Shown here piece by piece: positions 44,037 through 53,471 of a stretch of 64,000 nt of DNA (its first letter is position 1; every line of letters begins with the position of its first letter). The stretch covers positions 374,736 to 438,735 of the forward strand of contig NZ_VHIQ01000001.1 of assembly GCF_006494535.1 (NCBI RefSeq). Reading direction: 5' to 3'. The stretch comes from Paucihalobacter ruber (GTDB lineage Bacteria > Bacteroidota > Bacteroidia > Flavobacteriales > Flavobacteriaceae). The notes beneath the pieces are model-generated. The model did no database searches. It was not told where the DNA came from and saw only the letters and a list, made by a program, of their open reading frames with translations. The position numbers were made by a program, and so were the translations under genes.

Positions 44037-44068
44037 GTAAAAAAAAGCCAACAATTAGATGTTGGCTT
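44037..44068 (-). terminator. terminator of the M1 peptidase gene
   Basis: Perfect stem AAGCCAACA/TGTTGGCTT with a 6-base loop; on the minus strand it is followed by a run of eight T residues. Confidence 0.85.
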
Positions 44069-44080
44069 AATTTTTAGTAT

Positions 44081-46375
44081 TTAGTTACCCGAGCCTTTAA
44101 ATTGCTCAAATTCAGATTTTTGTTCTTGTGGTGGCCAAATATTGTTAGTGGTATCAATATCGGCTGTTTCTTCTTTTGGATCTAAGGTTATTTTAACAAT
44201 TTCCTTGTTAGAAGCCACTACTCTTCTCACTTCTTTATCGTTTAAACGCCAAATTTGTGCAGGAAAAGTTTCTGTTTTGGTACTGCCATCGTCGTAGGTA
44301 TATTCAACTATAATTGGCATTACCAATCCTCCAGGTTTGTTAAAAGTGATTTCATAGAAAAACTTTGGCTCATTGATAGCTTTAAGTTCATCCTTTGTGA
44401 AATTGTCTTTTAAATATTTTTCAAGAGTTTTTGAAATTTCAGATGGCTTTTTGTTTTTAAGCGATGCATCAAAACCATCTGCCGACGCTTCAACAAAATA
44501 CACCATGTCATCCGGATTACGTCCAAATCTGCGAGCGATTCGTTTGGTATCGTCTGAAGGTTTAGCAGTAACCTGGTAAGTTTTCACTTCGGCGATGCCT
44601 ATATCGACCCAGTCAGTTGTATAAAACCAACCTCTCCAGAACCAATCTAAATCAAATGCTGATGCATCTTCCATGGTTCTAAAGAAATCTTCGGGTGTTG
44701 GATGTTTAAACTTCCAACGGTTGGCATATTCTTTAAAAGAATAGTCAAATAATTCTCTGCCCATAACAGTTTCTCTTAAAATGTTAAGTGCTGTTGCCGG
44801 TTTTCCGTAAGCATTATTTCCAAACTGATAGGTATTTAAACCCTTGGTCATAATTGGCGCAATAAAATCCTGATCGCCGCCCATGTAATTTACAATATAT
44901 TTTGCCGGACCACGTCTTGATGGATAAGCAGTTTGACCGGGTGACAGTGCAGCAGGATACCATTCTCCAAAATCTTGTTCGGCTACATACTGTAAAAAGG
45001 TGTTTAAACCTTCGTCCATCCAGGTCCATTGACGCTCATCACTATTGACGATCATTGGAAAGAAATTATGCCCAACTTCGTGAATAATAACGCTAATCAT
45101 TCCAAATTTAGTACGATCGTCGTACTTACCGTTTTCATCAGGTCGTCCATAGTTCCAGCAAATCATAGGATATTCCATGCCTTGTCTGTCGGCATGTACC
45201 GAAATAGCTTTGTGATATGGATAATCAAAAGTCATTCTGGAATAAGTGTTTAAAGTACTGGCTACGGCATAAGTAGACCATTGCTCCCATAGCGGGTTGC
45301 CTTCTTTAGAATATAAAGATACGGCCATAACGTCTTTACCACCAACGTTGACAGCCATCATATCCCAGATGTATTTTCTCGAGGTAGCAAAACCGTAATC
45401 ACGCACATTTTCGGCAAGAAATTTCCAGGTTTTCTTCTCTTTACTTTTCGTTTTCTCTCTGGCTTCTGCCTCTTTTTGAGTGGCAATAATCACAGGCTTA
45501 TCGTAAGACTTTTTGGCTTGCTCGTAACGTTGAAGCATTTCTTTTGAAAAAACTTCTTCTCTATTCAAAAGCCTACCTGTGGCATCTAATATATGGTCTG
45601 CCGGTACAGTGATGTTAACTTCAAAATTCCCAAATGGCAATGCAAACTCATCACGCCCCCAAAACTGCGAGTTTTGCCAGCCTTCAACATCGTTATAAAC
45701 AGCCATACGTGGATAAAACTGTGCAATGACGTAGCTGCGGTTATCGTCTTTTGGGAAATATTCGTAACCCGAACGACCACCGTCATTAACGTGGTCATTA
45801 ATATTGTACCACCATTTAATATAAAAAGAAAACTGATCGCCCTTGGCCATTGGTGTTGGTAGTTCTACCCGCATCATGGTACGGTTTATCATATAATTTA
45901 ACGGCGTACCATCAGGAAGGGTAACTTTTTCAATTCTGAAACCACCATCAAAACCATCGGTGAGATAAGTTGAGGCGTAACGCTCAGGTGTAGTTAGTGG
46001 TGGCATACCACTACTTTCAATCAAGGGCGTTTTAGAGTCTCTGGCACGCATGTTTTGGTCGAGCTGCACCCAGAGGTACGTAAGAACATCTTTTGAGTTA
46101 TTAGTATAGGTGATGGTTTCTTCGCCATATAAACGGGCATTTTCGTCATCAATTTCAATATTCATTTTGTAATCTGCCTGCTGCTGATAATATTCAGGAC
46201 CCGGAGCGCCAGATGCCGATCTGAACATATTTGGCGTTGCAAATTCATCATAAAGTTGTTTAAACTTGTTTTGATTGGTATGACCAGGTTTACGCTCATT
46301 GGTAACGGCTTCTTGTGCCATTAATCCAAAGCCTGACACCAACAGCAATAGAAAAAATAATTTGAATCTTAACAT
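44081..46375 (-). CDS. M1-family metallopeptidase, secreted
   Basis: Gluzincin aminopeptidase-like enzyme of 764 residues with a signal peptide (1-20, ending GLMAQ). The zinc site is His432-Glu433 to His436 in IIHEVGHNFF with the downstream glutamate in WMDEGLNTF 20-odd residues later. The N-terminal beta domain has YKMNIEIDDENARLYGEETITYTNNS. The exopeptidase GxMEN motif of classical aminopeptidases is not evident (QGMEYPMICW occupies that region, retaining the glutamate). A C-terminal extension of about 150 residues follows the catalytic domain. Probably periplasmic or surface peptide degradation. Confidence 0.95.
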   Translation of the reverse strand: MLRFKLFFLLLLVSGFGLMAQEAVTNERKPGHTNQNKFKQLYDEFATPNMFRSASGAPGPEYYQQQADYKMNIEIDDENARLYGEETITYTNNSKDVLTYLWVQLDQNMRARDSKTPLIESSGMPPLTTPERYASTYLTDGFDGGFRIEKVTLPDGTPLNYMINRTMMRVELPTPMAKGDQFSFYIKWWYNINDHVNDGGRSGYEYFPKDDNRSYVIAQFYPRMAVYNDVEGWQNSQFWGRDEFALPFGNFEVNITVPADHILDATGRLLNREEVFSKEMLQRYEQAKKSYDKPVIIATQKEAEAREKTKSKEKKTWKFLAENVRDYGFATSRKYIWDMMAVNVGGKDVMAVSLYSKEGNPLWEQWSTYAVASTLNTYSRMTFDYPYHKAISVHADRQGMEYPMICWNYGRPDENGKYDDRTKFGMISVIIHEVGHNFFPMIVNSDERQWTWMDEGLNTFLQYVAEQDFGEWYPAALSPGQTAYPSRRGPAKYIVNYMGGDQDFIAPIMTKGLNTYQFGNNAYGKPATALNILRETVMGRELFDYSFKEYANRWKFKHPTPEDFFRTMEDASAFDLDWFWRGWFYTTDWVDIGIAEVKTYQVTAKPSDDTKRIARRFGRNPDDMVYFVEASADGFDASLKNKKPSEISKTLEKYLKDNFTKDELKAINEPKFFYEITFNKPGGLVMPIIVEYTYDDGSTKTETFPAQIWRLNDKEVRRVVASNKEIVKITLDPKEETADIDTTNNIWPPQEQKSEFEQFKGSGN

Positions 46376-46434
46376 TGTTTTTTGAATTTAAAGCCCCGAA
46401 GTTAAAAATTAAACCGACCGAAGCATTATACTTT

Positions 46435-46971
46435 TTAAAAATTTAACACCTTACTTCTATCTTGAGAAATAAGAATAAAACTCTTTTTTTGGTTGTTAAT
46501 TTGGGTTCTTACAATATTTTGCTGTTCTTCAAACATTTCGAAGAGTATTTCGTTAGTTATTACAATGGTCTTAATTTTTTTTAGTTGCGTTATCTCAATA
46601 TAGGCAACCAGCATATCGTTATCTATAGCTTTACCAACAAAATTCCACTGTGCTTTTTTACCGTCAATTTCAAACTTTAATTTAGATCTCAAGTAATTTT
46701 CGATAAGCCTATCATGGGTAGTATCATCAGACTCTGAGGATATTCTCACAGCTTCACCTGAAAATTCTTTTAGCGCATCCTCGAAATCATCTAAAAAAAG
46801 TCTGCTGATAATTTGAAGTGATTGGTCTTCTTTAACATATTCAACCTGCGTAAGACTTACATAAAATTTATGATCTTCAAACTTATTGACCGCCATAAAA
46901 ACCGGCATCACAAAAACAGTTATTAAGATCAATAGTTGCAATTTGCACTTGGTAAAAAACGATTGAGACAT
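46435..46971 (-). CDS. DUF6702-like exported protein
   Basis: A 178-residue protein with an N-terminal membrane/signal segment (LQLLILITVFVMPVFMAVN), then HKFYVSLTQVEYVKEDQSLQI, typical of a Bacteroidota family I recall as DUF6702. Mixed alpha/beta content, no catalytic motif visible. It begins three bases after the stop of the second carboxypeptidase-regulatory-like gene and precedes the M1 peptidase gene by about 60 bases, so the four may form one transcript. In several flavobacteria this family sits beside an M1 peptidase, suggesting a shared task. Confidence 0.75.
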   Translation of the reverse strand: MSQSFFTKCKLQLLILITVFVMPVFMAVNKFEDHKFYVSLTQVEYVKEDQSLQIISRLFLDDFEDALKEFSGEAVRISSESDDTTHDRLIENYLRSKLKFEIDGKKAQWNFVGKAIDNDMLVAYIEITQLKKIKTIVITNEILFEMFEEQQNIVRTQINNQKKSFILISQDRSKVLNF

Positions 46972-47775
46972 TTATTGTTTGTTGGTAATTATATGATTGA
47001 AGGATTCTAATTTGTTTAATAAAAAGTTTAAAACCAAAGCATCATTTTGCTGTTTGATTAAGGTCTTAAATTCTTCATTATCTGAGCAATAATAAAAGAA
47101 TTCATTTTTTTGACCTTCGGTTAAATTATGATTTTCAAAAAGTTGGTCACTGTATTGACTTTTTAACTTTTCAATGTAAGTTCGTTGATTATCGAGAACA
47201 ACATGATTCTTCAATTTTTTTGTTCGACCACTAATCCTGTTTAAAAAAGGATTCAAATTAAATCCTACACCTGCGCCTCCCATGCCACCACCAACCGAAA
47301 AATTCTTTCCACCGGTAGCATCTGCTAGACGTCGTTCGGCTTGGGTTAATTGCTTGCCGTAATACCCCGGAACTCCAAGTTTTTGAAGGTCTAAAGTTTC
47401 GGTTTCGGTATTGGAAATATCTGAATCTAAACTACCGGTAAGTATTTTACCAACAATGACTTCGTCCAGAAGGTTTATTTTTTTATCTAACCTTACAGCT
47501 ATATACTTGTCGTTTATATGCTTTGCGCTTACTATTATTTTTATGGGGTCGTACATGATACCACTAACTTCTAAAGTATCGCTCGCACCGGCCAAAATTT
47601 CGAAGGCTCCTCTTTGATTGGTGACCGTATTTTGATTGTTGCTTTTATTTAAAATATGAATACCCTCAACATCGTCTTCGGCAATTACATTTCCGCTTAA
47701 CACAACCGATTGAGAATGTAATACACCACAGCTAAACAGTATTAAGCAGTATAATATTTTACTTTTTAACCCCAA
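46972..47775 (-). CDS. carboxypeptidase-regulatory-like domain protein (second of a tandem pair)
   Basis: Exported 267-residue protein: signal peptide (to HSQS), then a CarboxypepD_reg-like beta-sandwich (about 25-105: VVLSGNVIAEDDVEGIHILNKSNNQNTVTNQRGAFEI ... LLDEVIVG). The remainder is a low-complexity Gly stretch (GGGMGGAGVGF) and a helical C-terminal part. Such domains usually open TonB-dependent receptors; here no barrel follows. It resembles the upstream gene in plan and C-terminal helices. Function unknown. Confidence 0.82.
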   Translation of the reverse strand: MGLKSKILYCLILFSCGVLHSQSVVLSGNVIAEDDVEGIHILNKSNNQNTVTNQRGAFEILAGASDTLEVSGIMYDPIKIIVSAKHINDKYIAVRLDKKINLLDEVIVGKILTGSLDSDISNTETETLDLQKLGVPGYYGKQLTQAERRLADATGGKNFSVGGGMGGAGVGFNLNPFLNRISGRTKKLKNHVVLDNQRTYIEKLKSQYSDQLFENHNLTEGQKNEFFYYCSDNEEFKTLIKQQNDALVLNFLLNKLESFNHIITNKQ

Positions 47776-48562
47776 TTTCTTTTAAATATTCGTCGCTTTT
47801 TTCGCCTAAAAATTCCATGAATTCTAACTCTCGCCCTGACTCAAGAAGTTCAAAAGTTAAGCCATGTGTTTCAACCCAATATACAAATTCTTCGACTTTG
47901 TCTTCAGGTATGTTATAATTATCGATTAAAAATTTGTTACTGTAGTATTTCTTTATTTTGCTCACTGGCACATTGGTTGTTTTTTCGAGAACGTCTTTTT
48001 TCTTAAATAGGGGTTTAATCATAATGCCCATTAAATTGGCTACATTTAGTCCGTATTGCAAGGTTTCGCCATGAGGGAACATGGCTGAATTTTCTACTTC
48101 AGTTTTGTAATCGGCCGGAAACTCGTATTGATCGCTGTGTTTAATACCAAAATATATGGCGTTCATATCTGGATTAAAAGTTTTAACACTATTAACGTCA
48201 ACATTTAAATTTCCTGAAAGACCGTAAGGTAAGAGCACAACCTCATCTAAGGCGTTAACCTTCTCAATTAGAAAAACACTAAGCTGTCTTGACTCGATAA
48301 TTCGCTCGTCGATGGTAACTCTAAATTCCTGAAACTGTAAAGCCCTGAACTCTAAAACATCTTTTAAAGCAACCGGTATTGTGAAAAACCCTTCTGCGTT
48401 GGTGGTGACACCTTCTTTTGAACCCGTATTATATACTGTAATACCTTCCAAGTCGTCACTGTTAACAATAACCTTACCGGTTACTTCTACTCTATTCAAA
48501 ATTTGAGAAGAAGCATTAAATGCCGACAGCAAAAAACAACAAAGAAGAATTCTTTTAATCAT
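47759..48562 (-). CDS. carboxypeptidase-regulatory-like domain protein (first of a tandem pair)
   Basis: Exported protein of 267 residues from the ATG at 48562 (a TTG six codons upstream is less likely because the ATG directly begins the signal peptide MIKRILLCCFLLSAF). A CarboxypepD_reg-like domain (VEVTGKVIVNSDDLEGITVYNTGSKEGVTTNAEGFFTI) is followed by ALDEVVLLPYGLSGNL and a helical C-terminal region (VSKIKKYYSNKFLIDNYNI) that parallels the paralog downstream. Seventeen bases overlap with that paralog. No enzyme motif is seen. Confidence 0.82.
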   Translation of the reverse strand: MIKRILLCCFLLSAFNASSQILNRVEVTGKVIVNSDDLEGITVYNTGSKEGVTTNAEGFFTIPVALKDVLEFRALQFQEFRVTIDERIIESRQLSVFLIEKVNALDEVVLLPYGLSGNLNVDVNSVKTFNPDMNAIYFGIKHSDQYEFPADYKTEVENSAMFPHGETLQYGLNVANLMGIMIKPLFKKKDVLEKTTNVPVSKIKKYYSNKFLIDNYNIPEDKVEEFVYWVETHGLTFELLESGRELEFMEFLGEKSDEYLKEIGVKK

Positions 48563-48685
48563 TCGTAAAAGTGTTAACAATTGGGTTTTATAAATTTCGG
48601 TAATCTTAATGTAAAATTCTCACATTTGCGTATAAATTTTTGTTAAAGACTCTATTTGAGTATTTTTAACGATAAAATTAAACCC

Positions 48686-49390
48686 ATGAAATTAATTTTG
48701 GCCAGCACTTCTACCATTTATGGAGGTAAATCCTTAAGCTATCTTCAAGCTGAGTTAACCGAACTCTATAAAAACGTCACCGAAGTTTTATTTATACCCT
48801 ATGCGCGTCCGGGAGGAATTTCTCATCAGGAATACACCAACAATTTAAAACCCGTTTTTGCTGAAATAGGAATTAACTTAAAAGGAATTCACGAATTTGA
48901 AAATCCAATCGAAGCTATTGAAAAGTCTTCGGGTATTTTTACCGGTGGCGGCAACACGTTTGTTTTACTATACCAACTTTATAAAAACGAGCTAATATTA
49001 CCGCTTCAAAAAGCCATCAAAAACGGCACACCTTATTTAGGTACCAGTGCCGGTAGTAATATCTGCGGACTAACCATTAACACTACCAACGATATGCCAA
49101 TTGTATATCCACCAAGTTTTAAAGCATTGAGCATTGTGCCTTTTAATCTTAATCCGCATTATATTGACCCTGAACCAAACAGCAAGCATATGGGTGAAAC
49201 ACGCGAAACCCGTATTAAAGAATTTCACGCCTATCATACCCAACCGGTAATTGGTCTAAGAGAAGGGAGCTGGCTTGAGATTAATTCTGACGATTGTATG
49301 TTAAAAGGAAGTTTATCTGCAAGAGTTTTTGAAAGTAATAAAGCCCCTTACGAAATTGATACCAACACCAATCTCAACTATCTAAAATAA
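48686..49390 (+). CDS. pepE: dipeptidase E (alpha-aspartyl dipeptidase, S51)
   Basis: Cytosolic serine peptidase cleaving Asp-X dipeptides. The nucleophile lies in LGTSAGSNI and the catalytic histidine in NLNPHYIDPEP; FTGGGNTFVL is the conserved glycine loop. The ATG at 48686 gives 234 residues starting KLILAS, matching E. coli PepE length (229). A terminator follows at once. Confidence 0.94.
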   Translation: MKLILASTSTIYGGKSLSYLQAELTELYKNVTEVLFIPYARPGGISHQEYTNNLKPVFAEIGINLKGIHEFENPIEAIEKSSGIFTGGGNTFVLLYQLYKNELILPLQKAIKNGTPYLGTSAGSNICGLTINTTNDMPIVYPPSFKALSIVPFNLNPHYIDPEPNSKHMGETRETRIKEFHAYHTQPVIGLREGSWLEINSDDCMLKGSLSARVFESNKAPYEIDTNTNLNYLK

Positions 49391-49419
49391 AAAAACACCC
49401 CGACTAAAAGGTGTTTTTT
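49391..49419. terminator. bidirectional terminator between pepE and the ankyrin gene
   Basis: Stem AAAAACACC/GGTGTTTTT(T) with an intervening CCGACTAAAA loop, A run before and T run after, located between convergent genes. Confidence 0.8.
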
Positions 49420-49458
49420 AACTGACTAACTAACTCAAATAACTGCTTTACAAAAGCA

Positions 49459-49839
49459 TTATTTTTTATAAGATTTCAATAATTGTGCCACATCGGTTGC
49501 TTTAGAAATTTCTGCGTATTTCAAAGCTGTAAAACCTTTATCGCATTTGGTATTTAGTTTTGCACCATTATCAAGCAACAACTTGGCAATTTCAACACGG
49601 TTGTAACGTGCTGCATATTGCAATGGTGTTTTACCATTCGATTTTTGATTGATGTCTTCGCCTAATTCAATAAGTTTTTCAACCATTTCTAAATCGCCTT
49701 GTACAATGGCGGCACAAAACGGATTCACAACAACCATCTTTTCGATGGTGACATTTTCAATAGAAGCATTGAAATTTGACATAGCTTGCCCAAAGTATGT
49801 ACTTAAGGCTAACGATAAAATAATTACTGTTTTTTTCAT
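49459..49839 (-). CDS. exported ankyrin-repeat protein
   Basis: A 126-residue protein from the ATG at 49839, with signal peptide KKTVIILSLALSTYFGQAMS. After a short linker come about three ankyrin repeats: NPFCAAIVQGDLEMVEKLIELGEDINQK, GKTPLQYAARYNRVEIAKLLLDNGAKLN, and GFTALKYAEISKATDVAQLL. Export to the periplasm is predicted. Partner unknown. The 250-bp region up to gpmI is AT-rich and holds only the gpmI promoter. Confidence 0.88.
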   Translation of the reverse strand: MKKTVIILSLALSTYFGQAMSNFNASIENVTIEKMVVVNPFCAAIVQGDLEMVEKLIELGEDINQKSNGKTPLQYAARYNRVEIAKLLLDNGAKLNTKCDKGFTALKYAEISKATDVAQLLKSYKK

Positions 49840-50066
49840 GATGATAATTTTTTGATTGATGATTATACTTACCAAATAGACGATGAATTTGCGAATGTGT
49901 TACAGTATAATTTATTTGATAACAAATATTTAAGAAGAAGTAAACAAAAATGTTAAGGTTATATTAATCCTATCACATTCATTAATAACTGGAAAATCAA
50001 AACTTAATATAAGGTTAATAAGTTTAATTTGGAAGTCTGATATTTACTTAAAATCATATAATGCCG

Positions 50067-50074
50067 TATATTTG
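50067..50074 (+). promoter_or_regulatory. -7 promoter box (TATATTTG) for gpmI
   Basis: TATATTTG matches TAnnTTTG and ends 18 bases before the ATG at 50093. A TTG that would lengthen gpmI is part of the box. Confidence 0.6.
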
Positions 50075-50092
50075 AAAATTATAATTTTAACC

Positions 50093-51613
50093 ATGAATAA
50101 AAAGGTAATTTTAATGATTTTAGATGGTTGGGGATTATCTCCCGACCCTAAAGTTTCGGCAATCGATAACGCTCATACACCATATATAGATAATCTTTAC
50201 AACAGATTTTCTCATGCCACATTAAGAACCGATGGCTTACATGTAGGTTTACCCGAAGGTCAAATGGGAAATAGCGAGGTTGGACACATGAATCTCGGTG
50301 CCGGACGCATAGTCTACCAGGATTTGGTCAAGGTAAATTTAGCAGTAGAAAACAAAACACTTCAAAACGAGCCGGCTATAAAAGAGGCTTTTAACTACGC
50401 AAAAACCAACAATAAAAAAATTCATTTATTAGGTTTGGTGAGCGATGGCGGTGTGCATTCTCATATCAATCACCTTTTTGGTTTAATGAGTGCAGCACAT
50501 GAATATGGATTAGAGAATGTCTTTATTCATGCCTTTACCGACGGGCGTGATGTAGACCCAAAATCGAGTTATGGATTTATTTCAGAATTAGAAGAGCATG
50601 CCAAAACAACCAACTGTAAAATTGCCTCAGTTACCGGCCGATATTACGCCATGGATCGCGACAAGCGATGGGAGCGCGTAAAAATTGCTTACGATGCCGT
50701 TGTTAACGGTATAGGTGAACCGTCGAACAATCTTTTAAAGTCTATTCAGCATCAATATAACAATGATGTAACCGACGAATTTTTAAAACCCATTATTTCG
50801 GTCGATGCCAATAATAATCCGGTAGCAACCATTGAGACCGGCGATGTGGTCATCTTTTTCAACTTTAGAACCGATCGCGGACGTCAACTTACAATGGCGA
50901 TGTGTCAGCAAGATTTTCACGAATTTAACATGCACAAACTACCATTGCATTATGTAACACTCACCAACTACGACGATACTTTTAAAAACACCCATGTAGT
51001 TTTTAATAAAGACAATTTAAACGATACGCTTGGCGAGGTGCTCGAAAAACACAATAAAACGCAAATAAGAATTGCTGAAACAGAAAAATATCCGCATGTA
51101 ACATTTTTCTTTTCCGGCGGAAGAGAAACACCATTTAAAGGCGAAACCAGAATTTTAAGAAATTCACCTAAAGTAGCCACCTACGATTTACAACCTGAAA
51201 TGAGTGCTTTTGAATTGCGGGATGCTTTGGTACCGGAATTAGAAAAAGAATCAGCCGATTTTGTATGTCTTAACTTTGCCAATGGCGATATGGTTGGCCA
51301 TACCGGCGTTATGGCAGCAGCAATAAAAGCCTGCGAAGCGGTTGACAAATGCGTTGAAGCCGTCGTTGAAACCGCTTTAAAATACGGTTATACAACACTT
51401 TTAATTGCAGATCATGGTAATTGCGAAACCATGATTAACCCCGACGGCTCACCAAATACGGCCCATACTACCAATCCGGTACCTGTTATATGTATAGACA
51501 ACGATCATCTCAAAATAAAAGACGGTATTTTGGGAGATATGGCACCAACAATCTTGCATTTAATGGGGATTGAACAACCTGAAGCTATGACCAGACATTC
51601 ACTAATTGTTTAA
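50093..51613 (+). CDS. gpmI: 2,3-bisphosphoglycerate-independent phosphoglycerate mutase
   Basis: Glycolytic/gluconeogenic mutase interconverting 3- and 2-phosphoglycerate with two Mn ions. Alkaline-phosphatase-fold metal sites: LMILDGWGLSP at the N terminus, the phosphoserine in MGNSEVGHMNLGAGR, GLVSDGGVHSH, TDGRDVDP, and the second metal block NGDMVGHTGV and LLIADHGNCETM. Length (506 residues) is typical. Monocistronic, or with the HAD-like gene 30 bases downstream. Confidence 0.98.
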   Translation: MNKKVILMILDGWGLSPDPKVSAIDNAHTPYIDNLYNRFSHATLRTDGLHVGLPEGQMGNSEVGHMNLGAGRIVYQDLVKVNLAVENKTLQNEPAIKEAFNYAKTNNKKIHLLGLVSDGGVHSHINHLFGLMSAAHEYGLENVFIHAFTDGRDVDPKSSYGFISELEEHAKTTNCKIASVTGRYYAMDRDKRWERVKIAYDAVVNGIGEPSNNLLKSIQHQYNNDVTDEFLKPIISVDANNNPVATIETGDVVIFFNFRTDRGRQLTMAMCQQDFHEFNMHKLPLHYVTLTNYDDTFKNTHVVFNKDNLNDTLGEVLEKHNKTQIRIAETEKYPHVTFFFSGGRETPFKGETRILRNSPKVATYDLQPEMSAFELRDALVPELEKESADFVCLNFANGDMVGHTGVMAAAIKACEAVDKCVEAVVETALKYGYTTLLIADHGNCETMINPDGSPNTAHTTNPVPVICIDNDHLKIKDGILGDMAPTILHLMGIEQPEAMTRHSLIV

Positions 51614-51643
51614 TTTGATAAACTTGAAATCACTTTTAATTGT

Positions 51644-52060
51644 ATGAATTTACAAGACAAACTCATAATAGCCGTAGATTTTGATGGTACCATTGTGGAA
51701 GATGCCTATCCTAAAATAGGAAAACCCAGAATTTTTGCCTTCGAAACCTTGCAACGCCTACAAAGTGATGGGCATCGTCTCATATTGTGGACCTACCGCT
51801 GTGGTGATAAATTAGAGGAAGCTGTTGATTTCTGTAAAGATAATGGTATAGAGTTTTATGCGGTAAATCAGAGTTTTCCGGAGGAAGCATTTGAAAACAA
51901 TAAAAGCCGAAAAATTTACGCCGATTTATTTATTGATGATAGAAATATTGGAGGTGTACTTGGATGGGGCGAAATTTACCAACTGATTACCAAAGAAACG
52001 CCAGATTTGAAAAAAAGAAAAAGAAAAACAGGGTTCTTCTCTTTCTTTAAATCTACTTAA
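51644..52060 (+). CDS. HAD-like hydrolase-fold protein
   Basis: A 138-residue protein with HAD motif I in AVDFDGTIVED (nucleophile Asp and +2 Asp both present), a motif II-like Thr in LILWTYRCGD, and motif IV-like LFIDDRNIGG near residue 100. A very basic tail follows (KKRKRKTGFFSFFK). Resembles small Bacteroidota HAD-type proteins of unknown substrate. It lies 30 bases after gpmI on the same strand and abuts the convergent CoA-transferase gene. Confidence 0.85.
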   Translation: MNLQDKLIIAVDFDGTIVEDAYPKIGKPRIFAFETLQRLQSDGHRLILWTYRCGDKLEEAVDFCKDNGIEFYAVNQSFPEEAFENNKSRKIYADLFIDDRNIGGVLGWGEIYQLITKETPDLKKRKRKTGFFSFFKST

Positions 52061-53344
52061 TTAACAGAACACTCCAGACATGCGACTTTCAAAAAATTCG
52101 CGTTCCAAGGTTTCTCTGTGATCAGGATGGGCTATATCCACTAAAGCTTTTGCTCTTTGCTTGATTGTTTTACCGTATAAATTAGCAATACCGTATTCGG
52201 TGATGATGTAATGTACGTGAGCTCTTGTAGTGACCACACCGGCACCAACTTTTAACGAAGGTACAATTCTACTAATACCTCTATTTGTAACCGATGGTAA
52301 TGCAATAATGGCTTTACCGCCTTCGCTTAAAGAAGCACCACGTATAAAATCCATTTGACCACCTACACCCGAATACATTTTGGTGCCAATAGAATCGGCA
52401 CAAACCTGACCGGTCATATCAACTTCAATGGCCGAGTTAATGGCCACCATGCGCGGATTTTGTTTAATAACTGAAACGTCGTTAACATAATCTGACGTTC
52501 TCATCTCAACAAACGGATTATCATTGACATAATCGTACAAACGCTTAGAACCCATCAAGAAAGTGGCCAATGCACGTCCTGGATTCACACCTTTATAATT
52601 ACCGTTAATAACGTCTTTTAAGATTAAATCAATCACACCATCTGAAAACATTTCGGTATGTAAACCCAGGTCTTTATGATTGCCAAGTCTTGTTAAAACC
52701 GCATTAGGAATTGAGCCAATACCCATTTGCAACGTACTTCTGTCTTCAATTAAACTAGCCACATAATCACCTATTTGTTTTTCAACAGCAGTTGGCTCTA
52801 CCATACTGTGTGCAGGTAAAGCTTCGTCGCATTCAACAAATGCATTTACTTCAGAAATATGAATAATTCCGTCTCCAAAGGTACGTGGCATTTGCTTATT
52901 AACCTGTGCTATTACATATTTGGCATTTTGAATGGCTGCCAAGGTCGCTTCTACAGAAACACCCAAAGAGCAGTAACCATGTTGATCGGGCACTGAAACG
53001 TGAATGAGCGCTACATCAAGATTAATGATTTTGCGCTTAAAAAGCAATGGTAACTCACTTAAGAACACAGGTGTGTATGAACCGTTTCCGGCTTCCAATG
53101 TGTGACGAATATTTTTCCCTATAAAAAAAGAATTTACGTGAAAGCTATCTCTTAATTCAGGATTAGCGTAAGGTGCCTCGCCTTCGGTGTGGAGTTGACA
53201 TATTTCAACATTGCGCAATTCTTCGTGTCTGGCAGCCAGCGCTCTAATTAACACTTGCGGAGCGGCAGCCGCTGCCTGTAAATATATTTTATCGTTTGAT
53301 TTTACAATTTTTAAGGCCTCTTCGGCAGTAACGGATGTATACAT
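52061..53344 (-). CDS. acetyl-CoA hydrolase/transferase family protein
   Basis: CoA-transferase of 427 residues, similar to 4-hydroxybutyrate or acetyl-CoA:carboxylate CoA-transferases. Both domains are visible: VTAEEALKIVKSNDKIYLQAAAAAP, HVSVPDQHGYCSLGVSVEAT, the catalytic-glutamate region LGLHTEMFSDGVIDL, and the oxyanion/CoA loop SGVGGQMDFIRGA with YIITEYGIANL. A hydrolase versus transferase role cannot be settled from sequence. It is divergent from map. Confidence 0.93.
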   Translation of the reverse strand: MYTSVTAEEALKIVKSNDKIYLQAAAAAPQVLIRALAARHEELRNVEICQLHTEGEAPYANPELRDSFHVNSFFIGKNIRHTLEAGNGSYTPVFLSELPLLFKRKIINLDVALIHVSVPDQHGYCSLGVSVEATLAAIQNAKYVIAQVNKQMPRTFGDGIIHISEVNAFVECDEALPAHSMVEPTAVEKQIGDYVASLIEDRSTLQMGIGSIPNAVLTRLGNHKDLGLHTEMFSDGVIDLILKDVINGNYKGVNPGRALATFLMGSKRLYDYVNDNPFVEMRTSDYVNDVSVIKQNPRMVAINSAIEVDMTGQVCADSIGTKMYSGVGGQMDFIRGASLSEGGKAIIALPSVTNRGISRIVPSLKVGAGVVTTRAHVHYIITEYGIANLYGKTIKQRAKALVDIAHPDHRETLEREFFESRMSGVFC

Positions 53345-53367
53345 AATTCTAGTAGATTTAACAGATG

Positions 53368-53375
53368 CAAAGTTA
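53368..53375 (-). promoter_or_regulatory. -7 promoter box (TAACTTTG) for the CoA-transferase gene
   Basis: TAACTTTG on the minus strand matches TAnnTTTG and ends 23 bases before the ATG at 53344. Confidence 0.55.
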
Positions 53376-53446
53376 CTGTCCGGTTCATTTAAAAAAACTG
53401 CTCAATATCATGTTTTTCATATTAATTTAAAGAGTTTTAATATTAT

Positions 53447-53454
53447 TATCTTTG
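53447..53454 (+). promoter_or_regulatory. -7 promoter box (TATCTTTG) for map
   Basis: TATCTTTG matches TAnnTTTG and ends 17 bases before the ATG at 53472. Confidence 0.6.
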
Positions 53455-53471
53455 CCCGAGAATTTTGACTT

